Origin: Elysia marginata | Lineage: Eukaryota > Mollusca > Gastropoda > Plakobranchidae | Length of the DNA: 58,408 bases | Assembly (NCBI GenBank): GCA_019649035.1 | Contig: BMAT01000211.1 | Coordinates: 378,518 to 436,925, forward strand | Direction: 5' to 3' | Translations under genes and position numbers: made by a program | The notes under the pieces: generated by a model | Told to the model about the DNA's origin: nothing | Seen by the model: only the letters and a program-made list of their open reading frames with translations | The model's database searches: none | Shown: positions 14,601 through 29,600 of the stretch, piece after piece | Layout of the letters: the number at the start of each line of letters is the position of its first letter | Numbering within the stretch: the first letter of the stretch is position 1

Positions 14601-17600
14601 AATTGGGGAAGTCTGACTATCGGCTGAACTAGGGACAGGGCATTAGAGAAGAGGCTTTCTTTTCAGATACAGTAGTGCTTAACTATAGCTGCATCTGCTA
14701 CAGAGGAATCCCCTTTGTTCTATTAATCAAGCACATTACTTGTGCATGGGTTTAACATGGCATGAACAGGCACAATCAAGGATACAGCGGTAGGAATAGA
14801 TCAAGATTTAGAGAAATCATAGTAACAATTTAAGCAAGGACCTTTCCCATAAACAAGCCTACATCCAAGACCATCGGCTGGCTCATTGTGGGCTTGGCTT
14901 ACCACTGCATTGCAAGCCAGTGCAAGGTTTGCACATGCCCTAGCCTATATCAGCAATAAAATGATGTGAATGATGCTTGCGGATGAGAGAAGGGGTGAGA
15001 TGAGTCATCGTACATGCCTATATGGGAATGCTATGAAAGCAGAAATGCTTCTTTTTGTTTTTGTTTTGTTAACTCCCTATTACATTTCTATTGCAGGAAC
15101 ATGCTTACAATGGGATTTATTTTTTTGGAACCAAAAATTCTGCTGTACATATGCTCTACTGTGCTTTTATAAAATGAAAAGGAAAGAAGTAGCCTACCTA
15201 GATAACGATGGACAGGCAAGCACACAAATTTGAATAAATATGCAGATATGCACTCACAATGGAGAGTTAGACAGATTGAGAATAAAAAAAAAAGATAAAA
15301 AATATATTGGCTCATTTCACAGGGGTTTCAATCTAACAGGCTTGCCGAGCTTATTAAGAAACTAAAAAGCTTCAAATATAAGTCAGAGGTGTAAAGGTGT
15401 TAAAAGTGTTGCCGTGAGTGTAGATCCTACATTGACATGTGCTTTTTGAACAATGATTACCAAATATCTATATATTACATATATAAATTCAAACTTTTGC
15501 TAACCATCACCCCCTGATTTGTCTCCTGTTGCTGTTGCTGGTACTGTATCATTTCGCTTTGCTAGATACAGCGGTGTTGCCAAAACAAAAACAGAAAGTA
15601 GAAATTTAAAACGGTTTCTGCAACTTTTAAATGAATATTTTTGTGACACAGGTGATCTAATCCTAATTTGAAATATTATCTTTCCATGTTAAATAAAAAA
15701 TTCTTTGAGAATTCCATATAAATTTGTCTTGTGCTCAATGTGACTGATGGTGGAAACTTTAATTTAAGGAGTCTACATCCGGAATCTCGTGATACTCATC
15801 ATTGGCCTTTAACAATTCTCTAAGATTGTGATTTTGATATGTCAATTAGATCATACTTGAAGACAAGGAATCCAAAAAAGTGACAAAATTGGACAAACAT
15901 TTTAAAACACGTTTTTAACTTTTTCCCTTGCGATGGTATCAAAAGGGGAAATGGTGAAAAAACACCAAAGACTTTTAAATTATGGAAAAAAAACAAATTT
16001 TGGTTAAAAAGTTGGCCAAGTACGAATACTCCGAAATGCCTATTTTCTTTATTTTTAATAGGCCGGCACCGTAAGTAGAATCATTTTGTGGGAGAGCTAC
16101 ACAATAGACAAAATGCCTTTGAAAACTAGATTTATTCCTCACTTTCTCTATTTGTTAAATCAAAATTTTTTAATTTTTAGATTCTCATATGTTCTCACAA
16201 AATTTTTATTCTTACACATACTTTTCAATGTTTGAAATTTTAGAAAAATGCCTTATTCAAAAGATCGACACCAGGTGGTTTAAAAATTGCAATTCCAGAC
16301 AAATTTATTAGTACTGGTCACAGGATATTTCACTGCTTAATTCTTTAAAAAAAAACAAGGAAGTAAATATCAAAGACAATACCACTGAAGTCAAAATCAT
16401 TTAAAAGATTAGAGCTTGTCCTGGACCTCCTGGTCCCAATTGGAGTATTAAATGATGTTCTAATTAGCAAAAAAAAAAAATCACTTTCATTAAGAAATAA
16501 GGTAAATGTATTTTTAACAATTCTGTATTTTTAGCAGGAACTCACCAACTTACCAAGGAGAGTAAATGCGCTATGTACACATGAGCTTACAAAGACAGCC
16601 ATAGGAAAAAAAAAACACTTTTTTTTTCTTCAAGACAAGTCATGCAATATCCAACTTTGACGCAAAAATTTAGATAACAAAACTAAATCACTCACAAAAT
16701 TATATACTCAATCAACGTGCCACTGAAATTTTTCCACACCGCCTTGGTACAATTTGACAATATGACAATGGATTAAAAAAAAAATTCAGTACAAAAATAA
16801 CACTATCACAATAGATGAAAGCAAACTAGATTAAAGAAGGGGTTTTATTACTTACAAGAATTACTGCTTCCTGCAGAGTTGGCCGAGTGAGAGCTCTCTT
16901 GTTTTGAGACTGGAATGTGATTAATTGATCCGCCACGAGAAAATCCACCAGGGCGAGATTGAAAGCCACTGGCGCTATCTGAGTGTGGCAGTGGGCTCAT
17001 GCTCACAGCTCCGCGGCTTGTCACTGAGTTTTGCCGTCGGTTAGTGCCGACGTCTGAGAGCCCCGATGCTGAAGTTGTTAAACTTCCAGGAGCGGCAGAT
17101 GAGCCAGTATCTGTTCCATTGGTTTCCCCATTGTTCTGAGATATTGACAACTTCAGAGTACTAGGGTCACGCTCCTCTGCCTGAAAAAAGATGAGCAAAC
17201 AAAATAATGTTATAGTTAACTACACTTCAAGCTTGCTTGTAACATATAACTAAGTAACATTTCTTTGGGAAAGACAAACCAATACACAAACACACACACA
17301 TTATATGAGGGACCTTTGTTACATAAAATCGTGTAATGCGTGATGAATTGGTTTTAAAAAAAAAGGTGAAACCCTTCTGAAATAATTAAATAACATTTTG
17401 ACAATTTTATTGTGTTGAGGAGTACATCAACAACAAAACTACGGAAAAGTTCATGCATTGATTATTTCATTCAAACTGAAATATAATGGAGGAACCATGC
17501 TTAAAATTCAATAAAAATGATGAAATTTTCAATAGAAAAAGGAAAAAAGAAGACTAAAGGAAAATTGCCATCTTGAGAAAATTTCCGTTGTAGAGCTTTC

Positions 17601-20600
17601 ACACAGAACTACTTGTATTTTAAAGATTTCAGAATGCCCAAAAGATTCAATTATATCAATAAAAATCTGCAAATTTTTACAAGTGTTGAAGACCAAGCAG
17701 GGTAAAAAATGGAAGTAATTTTGTAGTTTATGGAAATAAAAAATGGAAGTAATTTTTTACATTATGAAAATAAAAAAAATGGAAGTCATTTTGTACTTCA
17801 TCATTTATAGTTTATGAAAATAAAAAATGGAAGTAATTTTGTACTATATGAAAATATTTATCTTCCATGATTAAAAATATGTTAAGGCTGTAAACAAGAC
17901 CAAAAAGGAAAAAGTATGCCATAATGCTTTTACATGATTATTAACAAGCACAAATTTTGTGCTTCTATTGTGTGCACTATATTCTATGTTAGTGCATAAA
18001 AATTACACAGCACATAAAAGATTTTGGACAGGAATGAAAAGTGAGAATTTAGCAAATTTAAACACTAAAAGAATTTCTTGAAACTCCTGATTGCTTGATT
18101 TTAACTCTCGTCTCACTTTTTACATAGCTTAGTCGTTCCTACCACAGATACATGAGGTACATGGATCAATAAGATCAAAGATTGAAAGAAAAAAATGCAC
18201 AGAATTGAAGTCATGTCAACCTTCTACTGGGTAATAAAGCATAATTATAGTTAGGGAAATTGTCTGAGGTAAATTGACTGGCAAGACAAGCAGACATACC
18301 TCATGTAAAGGACAACAAGGCATAGGCCTATGCATATCATACTTAGTCCACAGATTTGCAACAAAATACTGACTGATTTAATCTTAAAGCGCTTATCTTG
18401 GCCAAACCCGACCGGAGCCTAAAATTTACAGGAGGGACTTAGATTCCTCTCTTATGCCAATGAGACTTGCTTAATCTGATTGTAATCGGGACAAAAAGTT
18501 GATAATTGTGTTTGATTATCAGAAAAATATGTCTTATTTGGAAGGAAAAATAAGAGCTCTGGTTATTACAGAAAAATAAAAGATAGTTAGATCTTTCTGT
18601 GACTTACAAACTTACTTTTGTTTAAATTAAGAGCACTGGAAATTATATTTTTATGCTAAAAAATTACTTTGAAAAATATTTTGGAAAGGTTTTGTCAAAT
18701 GTAGTAATTTAAACTTTGCAAAAAAATTGTATTACGTCCCAGCGCCGAGCCCCCAGTGGCAATTTTACCTCCTACTGATCATATGTTACTGACCTACCCA
18801 GACGTCATCCCAGAATGAATCAGAGCTCTAGCTGGCCTAGTGCCTGGCTGTCTGAGATCAACCGGAGCCTATGAGAAGTCAGCTACAAGGGAAGCTCTGA
18901 TCTCTTAGCTTGGAATATTTCACATACTTAACACACTACGTGGCAAGATTACAAAAAAGTTGAAAAACACCCGCTATTTAATTCCAATGGACATAAACGG
19001 AATTCTTGTGTCAAAACACAATGTTTAGTCCTTGTTTCACAAAAGTCGGACCAGAAATAACAATTTTACATGAAATAATGACTTTGGAAACATGTTTTTC
19101 AAAATATGTATAAATACAGTAAAATCTGTATTTTTCATTGATTATGTAGTTTTTGGTATCATTTTACATGTCTCAATGAAGGGCTATTGAAAAATTTACT
19201 TAAACTTGGAAATCATTCTGCACTACAATTTCTGTTTTTTGCTGACAACACCAGCCACTGTGGCTAGTACAGCATGTCCCTTACTCATGACGCAACTGTT
19301 ACCTTGCGTCTGGGCATCTCGCTCGGTCAATCTTACAACCACTGAGGCTCTGATTGGATTTCAATTTGACTTTTGACAGGTCTTGGGCAATGAGAGAAAA
19401 GACTGAGATGAATTGGAAACTGAAACCTGTTGTGGGAGGAGCAAAATAAGCGGCTTCCATATATTTCTAAAGAAAAATGTGTAGCTCACCAAAAACGCCC
19501 TCAAAATTAATCTGAACTTGAAAAGGTTTACAGGTATTTTACAAAATTTAACTGCAGTAATAGCACAAAAAAGCATTTACACGATGCCCTTATCCTATTA
19601 AGAGGCCCAAACCAAAAAACCTTCAGTTCACTCAGTGAGCTTCCATCGTGCTACCAGTGTTCATTTCAAATATCTATTTGTGCTGGCTATACGAAAGACT
19701 TAAAATTATGCAGTGAAAACTAAGGAAAACTGTACAGATAATTGATTTGAGGAAAAAGCAAAAGACATAGAAGAAGAAAAGGATGAAGAAGAAACAGAAG
19801 TAGACCAATTGATCAGAAAACTGAGGCTGGAAAGAAGCGGAGGAGGGAGAAGTATCACAGGCTAGTTAACTGAGAGAAATAGAAAGAAGGAGAGGAGGAG
19901 TAATAACGAGTAGATTAACTTATTATTAAATTAATAAGAATCTGAGACAAATGGAGAGAAAATAGCCTACTTAGATAAGTAAAGAAGTAAACTGAGGTAA
20001 AGAATTTATGGAACTAAATTACCAAGAGTAACATCCAAGTAGCAGAAACATATCATTATTAACTGAACACGTGATGTAAAATTCTGACAAATGGTTGTAA
20101 AGTACTGATATTGACAGTTACAGACGTTTTCATAATATTTTCAAGAGCCTCTAAGTATGATTCCAGGCCAGTGACTTACTTGTCCCAAAGCCACTGGAAC
20201 TTTAATGCTTTGCTTAGACCAAATGCAATTATTGTGCAATGAGAAGGCTTTTATCTACTTGATCAAAGAACTATTAACGACCAAAAAACACTTTACACAC
20301 AAAGATAAAACAAAAGGAAATGGAAAACATCATGACAGCAAGATTTACAAAATAACTTTCAGTGATAATCAAACGAGAAATAGCATAAAATAACAAATAA
20401 CTACCACATACCTAATACAAATTTATGATACTATGTAGATAAGCATCGAAGCAAATGCACAACAGGAAATTACCAGACATTTCCTTATTATGAACTGTGG
20501 CGTATTTTTGTAAGGTTAGAGTGTGTCTGTGTAAGGGGGGTTTATGTACAACAAGATGTATGCCCCACCACAGGAGAATCTATGATAGAAAAGGGAAAAG

Positions 20601-23600
20601 GTAAACAAAAAGAAATACATGTTCACCTATGCCTTAAAAACAAATCTCACAAGTAGACTTTGTACTAATGTTTTAGAACGGAAACATCCAAGCCCTACGC
20701 CTATAAGGCTTAAAATTTGGAGAGAGGGTAAAAAAAGGGGGGCAGAGAGGGGTGGTGGTAGTTTTGTTATAAGACTGTGTTACTTCCAGGATATTTTCCA
20801 ACAAGGCGAATTGTAACAACAAAACAAACGGATATGGGTGGTTGGAAATTCCAAAGTTTAATGCATCATAAAACTTTGTAACTATGATAGAAGTTACAAG
20901 GCTTGGTGTAAAACCATACAAGCTTGTATATTAATATTGGACGTGTAAAAAGACAAAAATAATGGACCCAAGGTATGCTTGTTAGGCCATAATAAAGAAT
21001 ATATCCTTCACTTTACTTTTGTCTGACTTTTTCAATTCATTAGCTTATGCTATTATTTTGTGTAAAGTCTTAGTACCGTACAAAGAAATGTAATGACACT
21101 TAGAAAAACATAAAACTGCAACAGATAAGTGGAGAGGGTCAATAAATCACAAGTTTCCCATGCACTGCAAAAACAAAGTCATCTCCAATACCACATGGGA
21201 ATGTGGGAATCATCACTGAAACAGACATGTTCTATTAGAAGGCAACATAAAAAGCGATCTAAACAGATATCTATGTTTTTACATCAAAACAAAAATCATT
21301 TAAGTTGGGCTAAGGTGCAATCTATGAGAGATTTATTATAACCAGTGCACATAGTTTTCTTTCAACTAATAACACGGCATAAAGCAGTGGACGCAAAAGC
21401 AGCTCAAGCACCTTGCATAACCAGGTTGGAAGTTGATCACAATGTAGAACACCAAAAAATCACTTGATCATCTAACAACCAAAATGGCAAAAACTCAACA
21501 GATTACTGTGCTCACAGAGGCCCCAGTCATGCAGAAACTTAAAACTTACAATGGCTTCCACCTCGGCCACCTCTTTCTCCTGAGGCCAGGACAAGTCAAA
21601 GAAAAGAGGGAGATAAAAAAAAATAAAACAAACCAAAACAAACCAAACCCAAGAAAATAATTATACATAACATAGGCCTACAATAAATCACAAAATAAAA
21701 CCTTCGAAGCAGTGAGAAAAATAAAATAACTGCAAAGAAATTAAATCACAAACGAGTTTATTAAAAAAAAAGGCGAAAGTAAAAAAAATACTAAAATTGC
21801 TTGCAGTTCTATTAAATATTGTGTTTAACTTGAATGTTTCGTTTTTCAATAACTTGACACATTGTAATTGTGATCTTTCATAGGAAAAGAATTGGTAGAT
21901 TGGGAAAAAATATTCTAAAAGTACATACAGGTATACATATAGACATATTGTTTCTTTTTCATTTCATGTTGCCATTGTCAGTGTGGGCAAAGTATAAAAT
22001 GAAAAAGACATGAATAGAGGATCCCAGGTACAAGGCATTAAATCAAACTATGTTAGACATGATGCAAGCACTATAAACATATAATGATATAAAAACTCAA
22101 CTCAAGGTCAAAATAGTCCTACAACTTAATCAAAATCTGTGCACCAGTAATGAAAATATTTCACAGTTAATTAGTTTACATGGACATTCACCACTGTATG
22201 CACATGGTAACTCCAATCACAACAGGGATGAACAAAAGGGTTAAATCAAAGGTTAAAATTTAACTGAATAGAAACGATAAAAAGGTAAACTACATTTGAA
22301 ACCAAGTAAAATTTATAAGTGCTATTCAATCATTGACAATTAAAATGTTTATAATACGAGTTTAAGATAAAAGTCTCATTCAGGTTGCATTGCCTGCCCA
22401 CAATTGTCAGTAAAATTTTATTTGGACTTGTCACAGAAAATGTAAATCAGATTTTAAAACATTAAAACTTGTGCAAAATTTAAAACCTCCAAATTAAAAA
22501 ACATTATAAAAAAGTTTCTGTTAAGCCAAAAATTTTATGGCATTTCCAAAAACTTGATTCCAGCTATCATTTCCTGTTCTTATTGTCTAAAGAAAAACTA
22601 AACAATAATGCTACTTTGTCAATGACATGCACGTTGCATCAGTAGGGAAAGTTATGTAAATAAAAATTTAATAATAATGACAGATAGATAAATTACCAAA
22701 GACTAGCAGACTTTTAAAAATTCAAAATATTTTGCCGGAATTTAAAAAATGACCAAGAGAAAAAAAACATTGCATTCAAAACGTCAGACATATCTTTCAG
22801 GAAAAAAATCAAGAGAACCTTTCACAAAACCAACTCTTACCCATTCAAACAATATTTACTTTTCAGAAAATATTGTGAAAGAACTAGATTTTTTTCTTAA
22901 AAAACATTGTTTAAGTTTGGAAATGATACATTTTGAAGTACTTTTATTATTAATTCATATTACAAAGAAACCAAGCATAAACATCTTTTTTAACAATCCA
23001 TTTTATTTGCTTTCAGAAGAAATGTTTCTAGGCAGAAAAACTTTAAAATATAACACTCAAAAACTAACATATGGGCAGAAAATGATTTTAATAATGATGC
23101 TGTTCACTTGATGAGCTAAGAATGTTACAAGACTTTGTGTTGATTCACCTTTGATACTTGAAGTTTTATATAAAAATCTCTTTTACAAGGTGTATCATTT
23201 TCATTTATTTCTTGTGCCTCTTTAGTATGTAATCATTATTTTAAAAAGCAAGGACTAAAAGCTTGAGAGTTCACTCAGTCTGAAAGCACTCTTTGTGTCT
23301 AGCTTTGTCTATTCCATATTTTAGCTCTTCTTTTTTACTGTATCAAGAAAAAGAATTATTTTAAACCTTTTTGGTAAGATGTTAAAGACTAATATGTAAT
23401 TGTAAAGAAGCAAATTAAACCTTTCGGTCTACTATTACTGTTTTGTCTAGTGTCTTTCTCTTTGATGCCAATGCCTTAAAGGGTAACAAAAAAAAGCATT
23501 TATCTTCCCTACAAAAAAGAACAAAAAATTCCAAAAAGCCATCCTCTATCAATAAGTAAAACTGCAGGTTGGACTCACCGTAACTTCCTCCTCAAAATCC

Positions 23601-26600
23601 TGAGTCAAGATCTCCAGTTGCTGGGTGTGTTTTTCTACTAGACTAAGCTGGTAGGCGATTGGGTTGTAAAGAGCATTTGCATATTCTGGAGTTGATAAGA
23701 AGATGATACATGAAATGATTTTCTCCATAACAGGAGCTTATAAATGCTTCAAGTTAGATGTAAAAATGATTAAAAAAAAAAAAAACAACAAATGTCTTAC
23801 GTCCGGGGTGAATGAGTCAGATGTCGCAATTTTCACCCTCACAGGTATTGCTGTTTCGACCAATACATCTTTTTAATCTTCCGAATATTATAAAACTATC
23901 AATACTATATGGATGGGTATTTAAAAATTTGTTGACCTAAAATATATATAAAAAGAATAAAAAATTGAACTTTAAATGAAGTTTTGTCAAAAAATAAATT
24001 TCTGACTTCCGACTTGTTTGCCCTGGACTCACTACAATTATGAAAGGCTTACTTGCCATGGACTGAACAAAATTTTTAAATTATGACCCAACTTTAATGA
24101 TTCATGTATAGAGACAGGTAATCCCATTTTGTTTTTGTTTTTTTTTTTGTATCTGGAAATAAATTGATTCTCTACTGGTATTTGAAAAGTTAACAATACA
24201 CAAAAACCATAATAAAACTTAATTCTTTTATTCCGGAAATCCCATTATCTTTAGTATGAAAAAATATAGGCTATGACATGAAGGGTTTCAGGTCAAATGA
24301 GAAGTATGCATTTTAAAACTTGCCCAAAACTAGCCATTCTTTTTTTTAACCTTTTATTTTGGCAAAAGTGAAGATTTTTTAAGTCACTCACAGCTGTTTC
24401 CATTTTACTAACAAAAAACAACGTTCAAAAGAGGTAAATGACTACTTTTAACACCGATATATGATACAAAAAAGGTAAAATGGGGTTTGTATTGTTTTAC
24501 CTACGAAACCTTCATATTGTATTTGTAAAGATGAAAAAAATGCCTTTCCAAAATTAAGCAGATGGAAAAAAATATTGATTTATAAAAATGTACATTAAAT
24601 ATTAAACAAAAATCTTATTAAGTACTGTCATTACATTTTTTATGGAAACAGATAGGCTAGTATATTGTCCCTGACAAGAAAAACAATGACACTGAAAAAA
24701 AAACCAGCTATGTGAATGGTGAACTGATTCTGTCCTACACAACTCACCAGCCAAGGCATCAGGCACATAATCCTTGACTACAATATGTACAAAGAGGGTT
24801 GCAGTGAGCAGAGGCTGGTTGCTCTCATTGCGTAGTGGAATGTGGCGGTACCCTGGACGCAAACCCTCAACAGGCAGAACACGGTGGCCAATTAGAGATC
24901 TGCTCTGATCCTCGTACACTCCTATACGCACAATGGCCAGGTTTGGTAGCACCACCTAAGGGAGAGTTTAAATTGGAATTAAGCACTGATGCAATGAAAC
25001 AGAAGTATTTTGAGAGATACAAAAGTAAAATACATCTTCATATATCTTTCTATAGAAACCTAATCTTATTCTATTTTGAGACTGGTACAAATGAATTTAA
25101 TTTAGAATTTTCAGGTTCAAAGATGTTATTACATTGAATAATGCAATTTTTTCTGAGCTTCTGTGTGTAGTAAATTGCTTTAAATTACTTTAAATTTTAA
25201 AACAATGTAAATTTCTATGGAAAGATATACGATTTGAAACAGAAAAAAAGCAGAAATGTAGCTTCAAAATTGAAATACTTACTTGGTATTAAAATTCATG
25301 TCACTCAATTAGAATGGCCACAAAACAATAAATTGCATAAAAGTGTAAAAAAATTTAAAACAATAATTGAGTGCAAATATGAATGGGAACCAAATGTTGG
25401 CATAAATTCATTTTGTGATACACGGTAACCAACTTAAATTCCTTAAAATTTATCTAAGATAGAAACCTTTTCTATTATTTTTTGACAAAAGACTCCATTC
25501 ACTAGCTTCCAATATTTATAATGAAATAACTGTGGCATTTAAAACTTGTCAATCTATAACCCTTCTGTATTCAACAAAAGTTGCTGATCTTACATGTGTA
25601 ATGAACAAGTACAGCAAAGCATTGAAGAAATATACTTCAGAAGAAAAAAAGTCTTTACAAAAAGTTAAGGAGCGGCTTACAGTAACATAACTGCTATAGA
25701 CGGATACAAAACAACCAGTTTTTTTTTATTGTTTTTAAGTTTAGCAATACAATATTCCATGCATTTCCATTTCCTTCAAAACTTTTCCCAACTAAATATA
25801 CATCTTGTATCCAGCCCACATGAAAGCAGATTTTCACACTCTATGCCAAATCTTGAAAAAAAAATGTTTTGTTTCTTTCCAAGGGAAAAAGATAATGTTT
25901 TGAGCATTTTCTAAAGCACATAAAATGTGTTAAATCTCTACACAGCTTCAACATTCCTAATTTAATTCCAAATTCTAAGTCATCATAACCAGTTGTAAGA
26001 TTTATACATTATCAATGCAGAATAATGTTTAAGCCTACCTTTTTGAAAACAAATGGTGATTCGTTGTAGACAGGATTGATACCATTGTTGGGTACTGTCT
26101 TGGTCCGGAACTTCTTTCTCACTGTATCAGTGGGCAGGCCATACATATCTACCTCGACATACGTGCCTACTTTCTTGTCTGAGAGGAGTTGCCCAGAGAT
26201 AATCTGGTAGTGAAGGCAAGTGTTTTGATAACCTGACCACCCAAACTTTTACATTAACTTGATAGGTTTTTGAATCAGTTTGAACTCAACCCAGAAAGGT
26301 GGCCATCTCATTGTGTGGTATATTTTAGAGGGTTAGGAGTACACAAGTTCTTCTCTCATACTATTCAAAAGCATGTATATGCAATCTGGTCAGGTATTTC
26401 AAACCCAATGAGAAAATTGTTTAACTTTGAATTATGAGCATATTTAAAAAAAAAATGATGAAAGAACATTTACATAAAAATAAAGGTACAATTAAGCAAG
26501 TATTTCAAATATCCGGATTTGAGTTATCTGGACTCAACAGTAGAGAAATTTGATGACTTTGAATGAAATTGTTGGACTTTTTAACTACAGAGTGTTATGG

Positions 26601-29600
26601 TGACCCTTATAAGAAGTAGGCCTACATTGTTAGATTGCCATACAGTTGACAGAGTAAAAGAGGCAAAATCATCATTCAAAGAACTTTCTCAAACATTGAG
26701 TTTACACATGTCAAAAATTTGTAAAAAACGAGTTCCATAACATATATTTTTTAACTGTATTACATTTACTTTAACTTATTTTATATACTGAACAAAAAAT
26801 TTTCAACACCTTCATAAAAATTATTATTACAGTTTAGCTGTACTATATTCTTACTTTGACAGAGACAGTGCCAGCAATGATGCCATCCACAGTTGACTCT
26901 GCAAACGGATCAAAGTGCCTGTCTGGTCGGCGCATGAAATCAGGCTTCAGGATATAGCCTGTACGGCCATTGTATTCAAAGATGCCCAAATTCACTTGCA
27001 TTGCCAAATCTGTTACGCATAACAAAATTGAAGTAGAGATACAAAATGAAAATACAGACCAAAGGAGTAATAGCATGTATATATTTCTGTGCAGTTAATA
27101 CCTGGAGTTCATTCATGGGCCACAGAATTTTAAAAAAATTCTGTATTGAATATAATAGTTATAAGAGAAAAAAAGACTTTAATAGTTTAAGAAAGTTTTT
27201 ATGATTCCTGTCAAAAAAAAGGAAAGAAAAAATATCTGGAAGAGGAAGGAACAGCAGTGAAAGATAGATCAGATTTCAATCAAGAAAGAATGAAAGATAG
27301 GAGTATGAAGTAAACAGAGCTAAAAAGAGCATAGGAGATGGAGCTAAATAGATTTTAAAAAAGTAAAGATAGGCAGATCTTAAAATGAACATAACTCACC
27401 TAGGGTCTGAAAGTTGAGAGCCACCAGCTGACAGCCGGCGTTCCAGAACACTTGTGGCATAAAATTACTCGAGTCCACACGAGTACCACGAGGATAGATA
27501 CGACTCATCTGTCTCTTGTTGTAGCTGGTCAAAATCATGATTCACAGTGTAAAAAAGGAAGGGTATTCTATCAGTATGAATAAACTGGTAATAAAGTTAA
27601 AACTGATTCTGCAGCTAATAAGATTTTGATATTGCACATGCAAATCAATAACATTTTAAATGCATTGTAAAAAAAAAAAACACCATGAGACAAACAAATT
27701 GGAATTGTATGTATGTCACAATAATAACAAAAAACCACAACATGGAAATAGCCGATATAATATTAAAAAATGTATTTATTTTATTTTAGCATCCCAGTCA
27801 AATTTGAAGTTATATCGGTGATGGGTCTTAGGACAATTGAAAGCTTTCTGGCACACTGTGATGTAAGGAGGGCTTACTAACATCACACCAGTCACATCAT
27901 CCGCACACCTAGCTAACTAGACTTAGCACCAAATCCATAATTCCAGACAAAATTTGCATTGGTTGCTATACCAACTTTTAAGATTTTGGTTTGACTCTGC
28001 CAGGATCAAACCTTGTATCTGAGCGAGTCTCTAGCGAGTGTCTTACTGTTCAACCATATAAAAGTAACCCAGAAAATATTATGAAGATAATGAACTTGTG
28101 AAACTGAGAACTGTTGTGTAGTTGAAAATGCTATGGTTTTGTATAGCCTACCAATGAAGGTTATCATAGCTCTTGGAGAAACAATGAGATTTTCATTGCC
28201 CACCCAGCACTTCTTACATAACTTTTATATTCTATTGCATAGTGATTGCTGAGTTTAACAAATAGTAGCTGCCAAAAGAGTTATAAAAAAGAAGCTAGGA
28301 AATATTTATATATTTAAGGTAGATTAAACTCACTTCACAAACTCTACAGGGAATTCCTTCAGGAGAGATGTGCCTTGGGTCTCTACAAATGATGTGATCT
28401 CATAGCTTCTTTTTCTCTCTAAAAGATCATGATGAAAAATAATAACATAGCCCTTTATAAAAAAAAATAGAGGCATGAAGTGCATCAAGAGTTTACAAAC
28501 TTTATTTAAAAGGATTCAGGGGAACCTGGGTGAAATTTATTCATGAGCAAAACTCTCTTTAGATAAGTTTTTAACAAGAATAGGACAATAGAAAAGTGAC
28601 AACGAACCATTTATCCACAATTCCTTTTAAGAAAAAATTAACAAACACATTGGTTTCAGCGTAAAAAACTAAGCCTATTTATCTATGTCGCAAACCTAAG
28701 TAAATTTTATATTATTCCTAATGTTTCAAAACATGAAAAATTGTACACACATTAAAAAAAACTGTGGTAAGTTAAAGATGTGTTTTTATTCAGAAACTCA
28801 GGAAAATTCACCTTTAAATAAAAAAAAATTGCTGCTTCCAATCCATTCTGAGTGGTAAAAGAATTCAAAACTATATACTATACCCCTAAGATCTCTATTT
28901 TTTCTGAACATACACCATTTTTTGTGTTTTCTTCCCCTACATATGCTAAAGCTTAAGCAAACATACATCTATTGTTCAATGGATGCAAATCAGTACACCT
29001 TAACTGTGGTATAAGCTAGGCACAACTGAGATAGTAACAGAATGCCATAACATATAATCACAGTTCTTGCTCAGCTGGCTACTACCATCCTGCCCTGTCC
29101 ACCCATTAGAATAGCAAATTAGATATAGCTCCAACAGGACTTCATTTTGAAGAGGTGAAACTAAAAAGAAAACTAAGAACATACTATCATTGAGGTGGAG
29201 TTGAGGAGAGACAAGGGGGAGGATCCAACTTACTTTCTGATGCTTCAAATGTGTGGAAGTGAACAGGTTGGATGTAGTTCACCAGCAATGACATTTCCAT
29301 AGCAGCCGAGGCTTCTTTACCTGCTGTACCCTGTGGGCAGGAAAATCATAAAAACTGCTATGTTAAAATTGCATAAATTTTTCCTTTTTTTTCGTCCATT
29401 AGGCCTACCCAAAATATGCCAGGGATGATTTGATCAATCTGATATGAATGAGCTTTCCCTGTTCAAGTGACAATGACTTTGTAGAGACTTAGAAAGATGC
29501 TAATCAACCCTACCAGCACTGAATATCAAAGTCATTTGAAAACATAATTTTTTTTTCATAGGTTATCTTAAAACAAACTTTAATATTTTTCCATGGAGCA

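Larger units (their letters stand above)
11100..15510 (-). other. Introns between exons w and z (three introns)
   Basis: Introns at 11100-11900, 12017-14006 and 14103-15510. One pogo-like repeat copy lies at 12597-12765; purine-rich sequence lies at 14280-14380. Confidence 0.8.
21580..26038 (-). other. Introns between exons r and u (three introns)
   Basis: Introns at 21580-23578, 23686-24747 and 24956-26038, AT-rich. A short patch at 23800-23870 starting ttacgtcc is similar to the start of the patch at 18730. Confidence 0.75.

Noticed and set aside
22749-23111. Plus-strand 120-codon ORF
   Set aside because: Lys/Ile/Asn/Phe-rich translation of AT-rich intron DNA without any motif.
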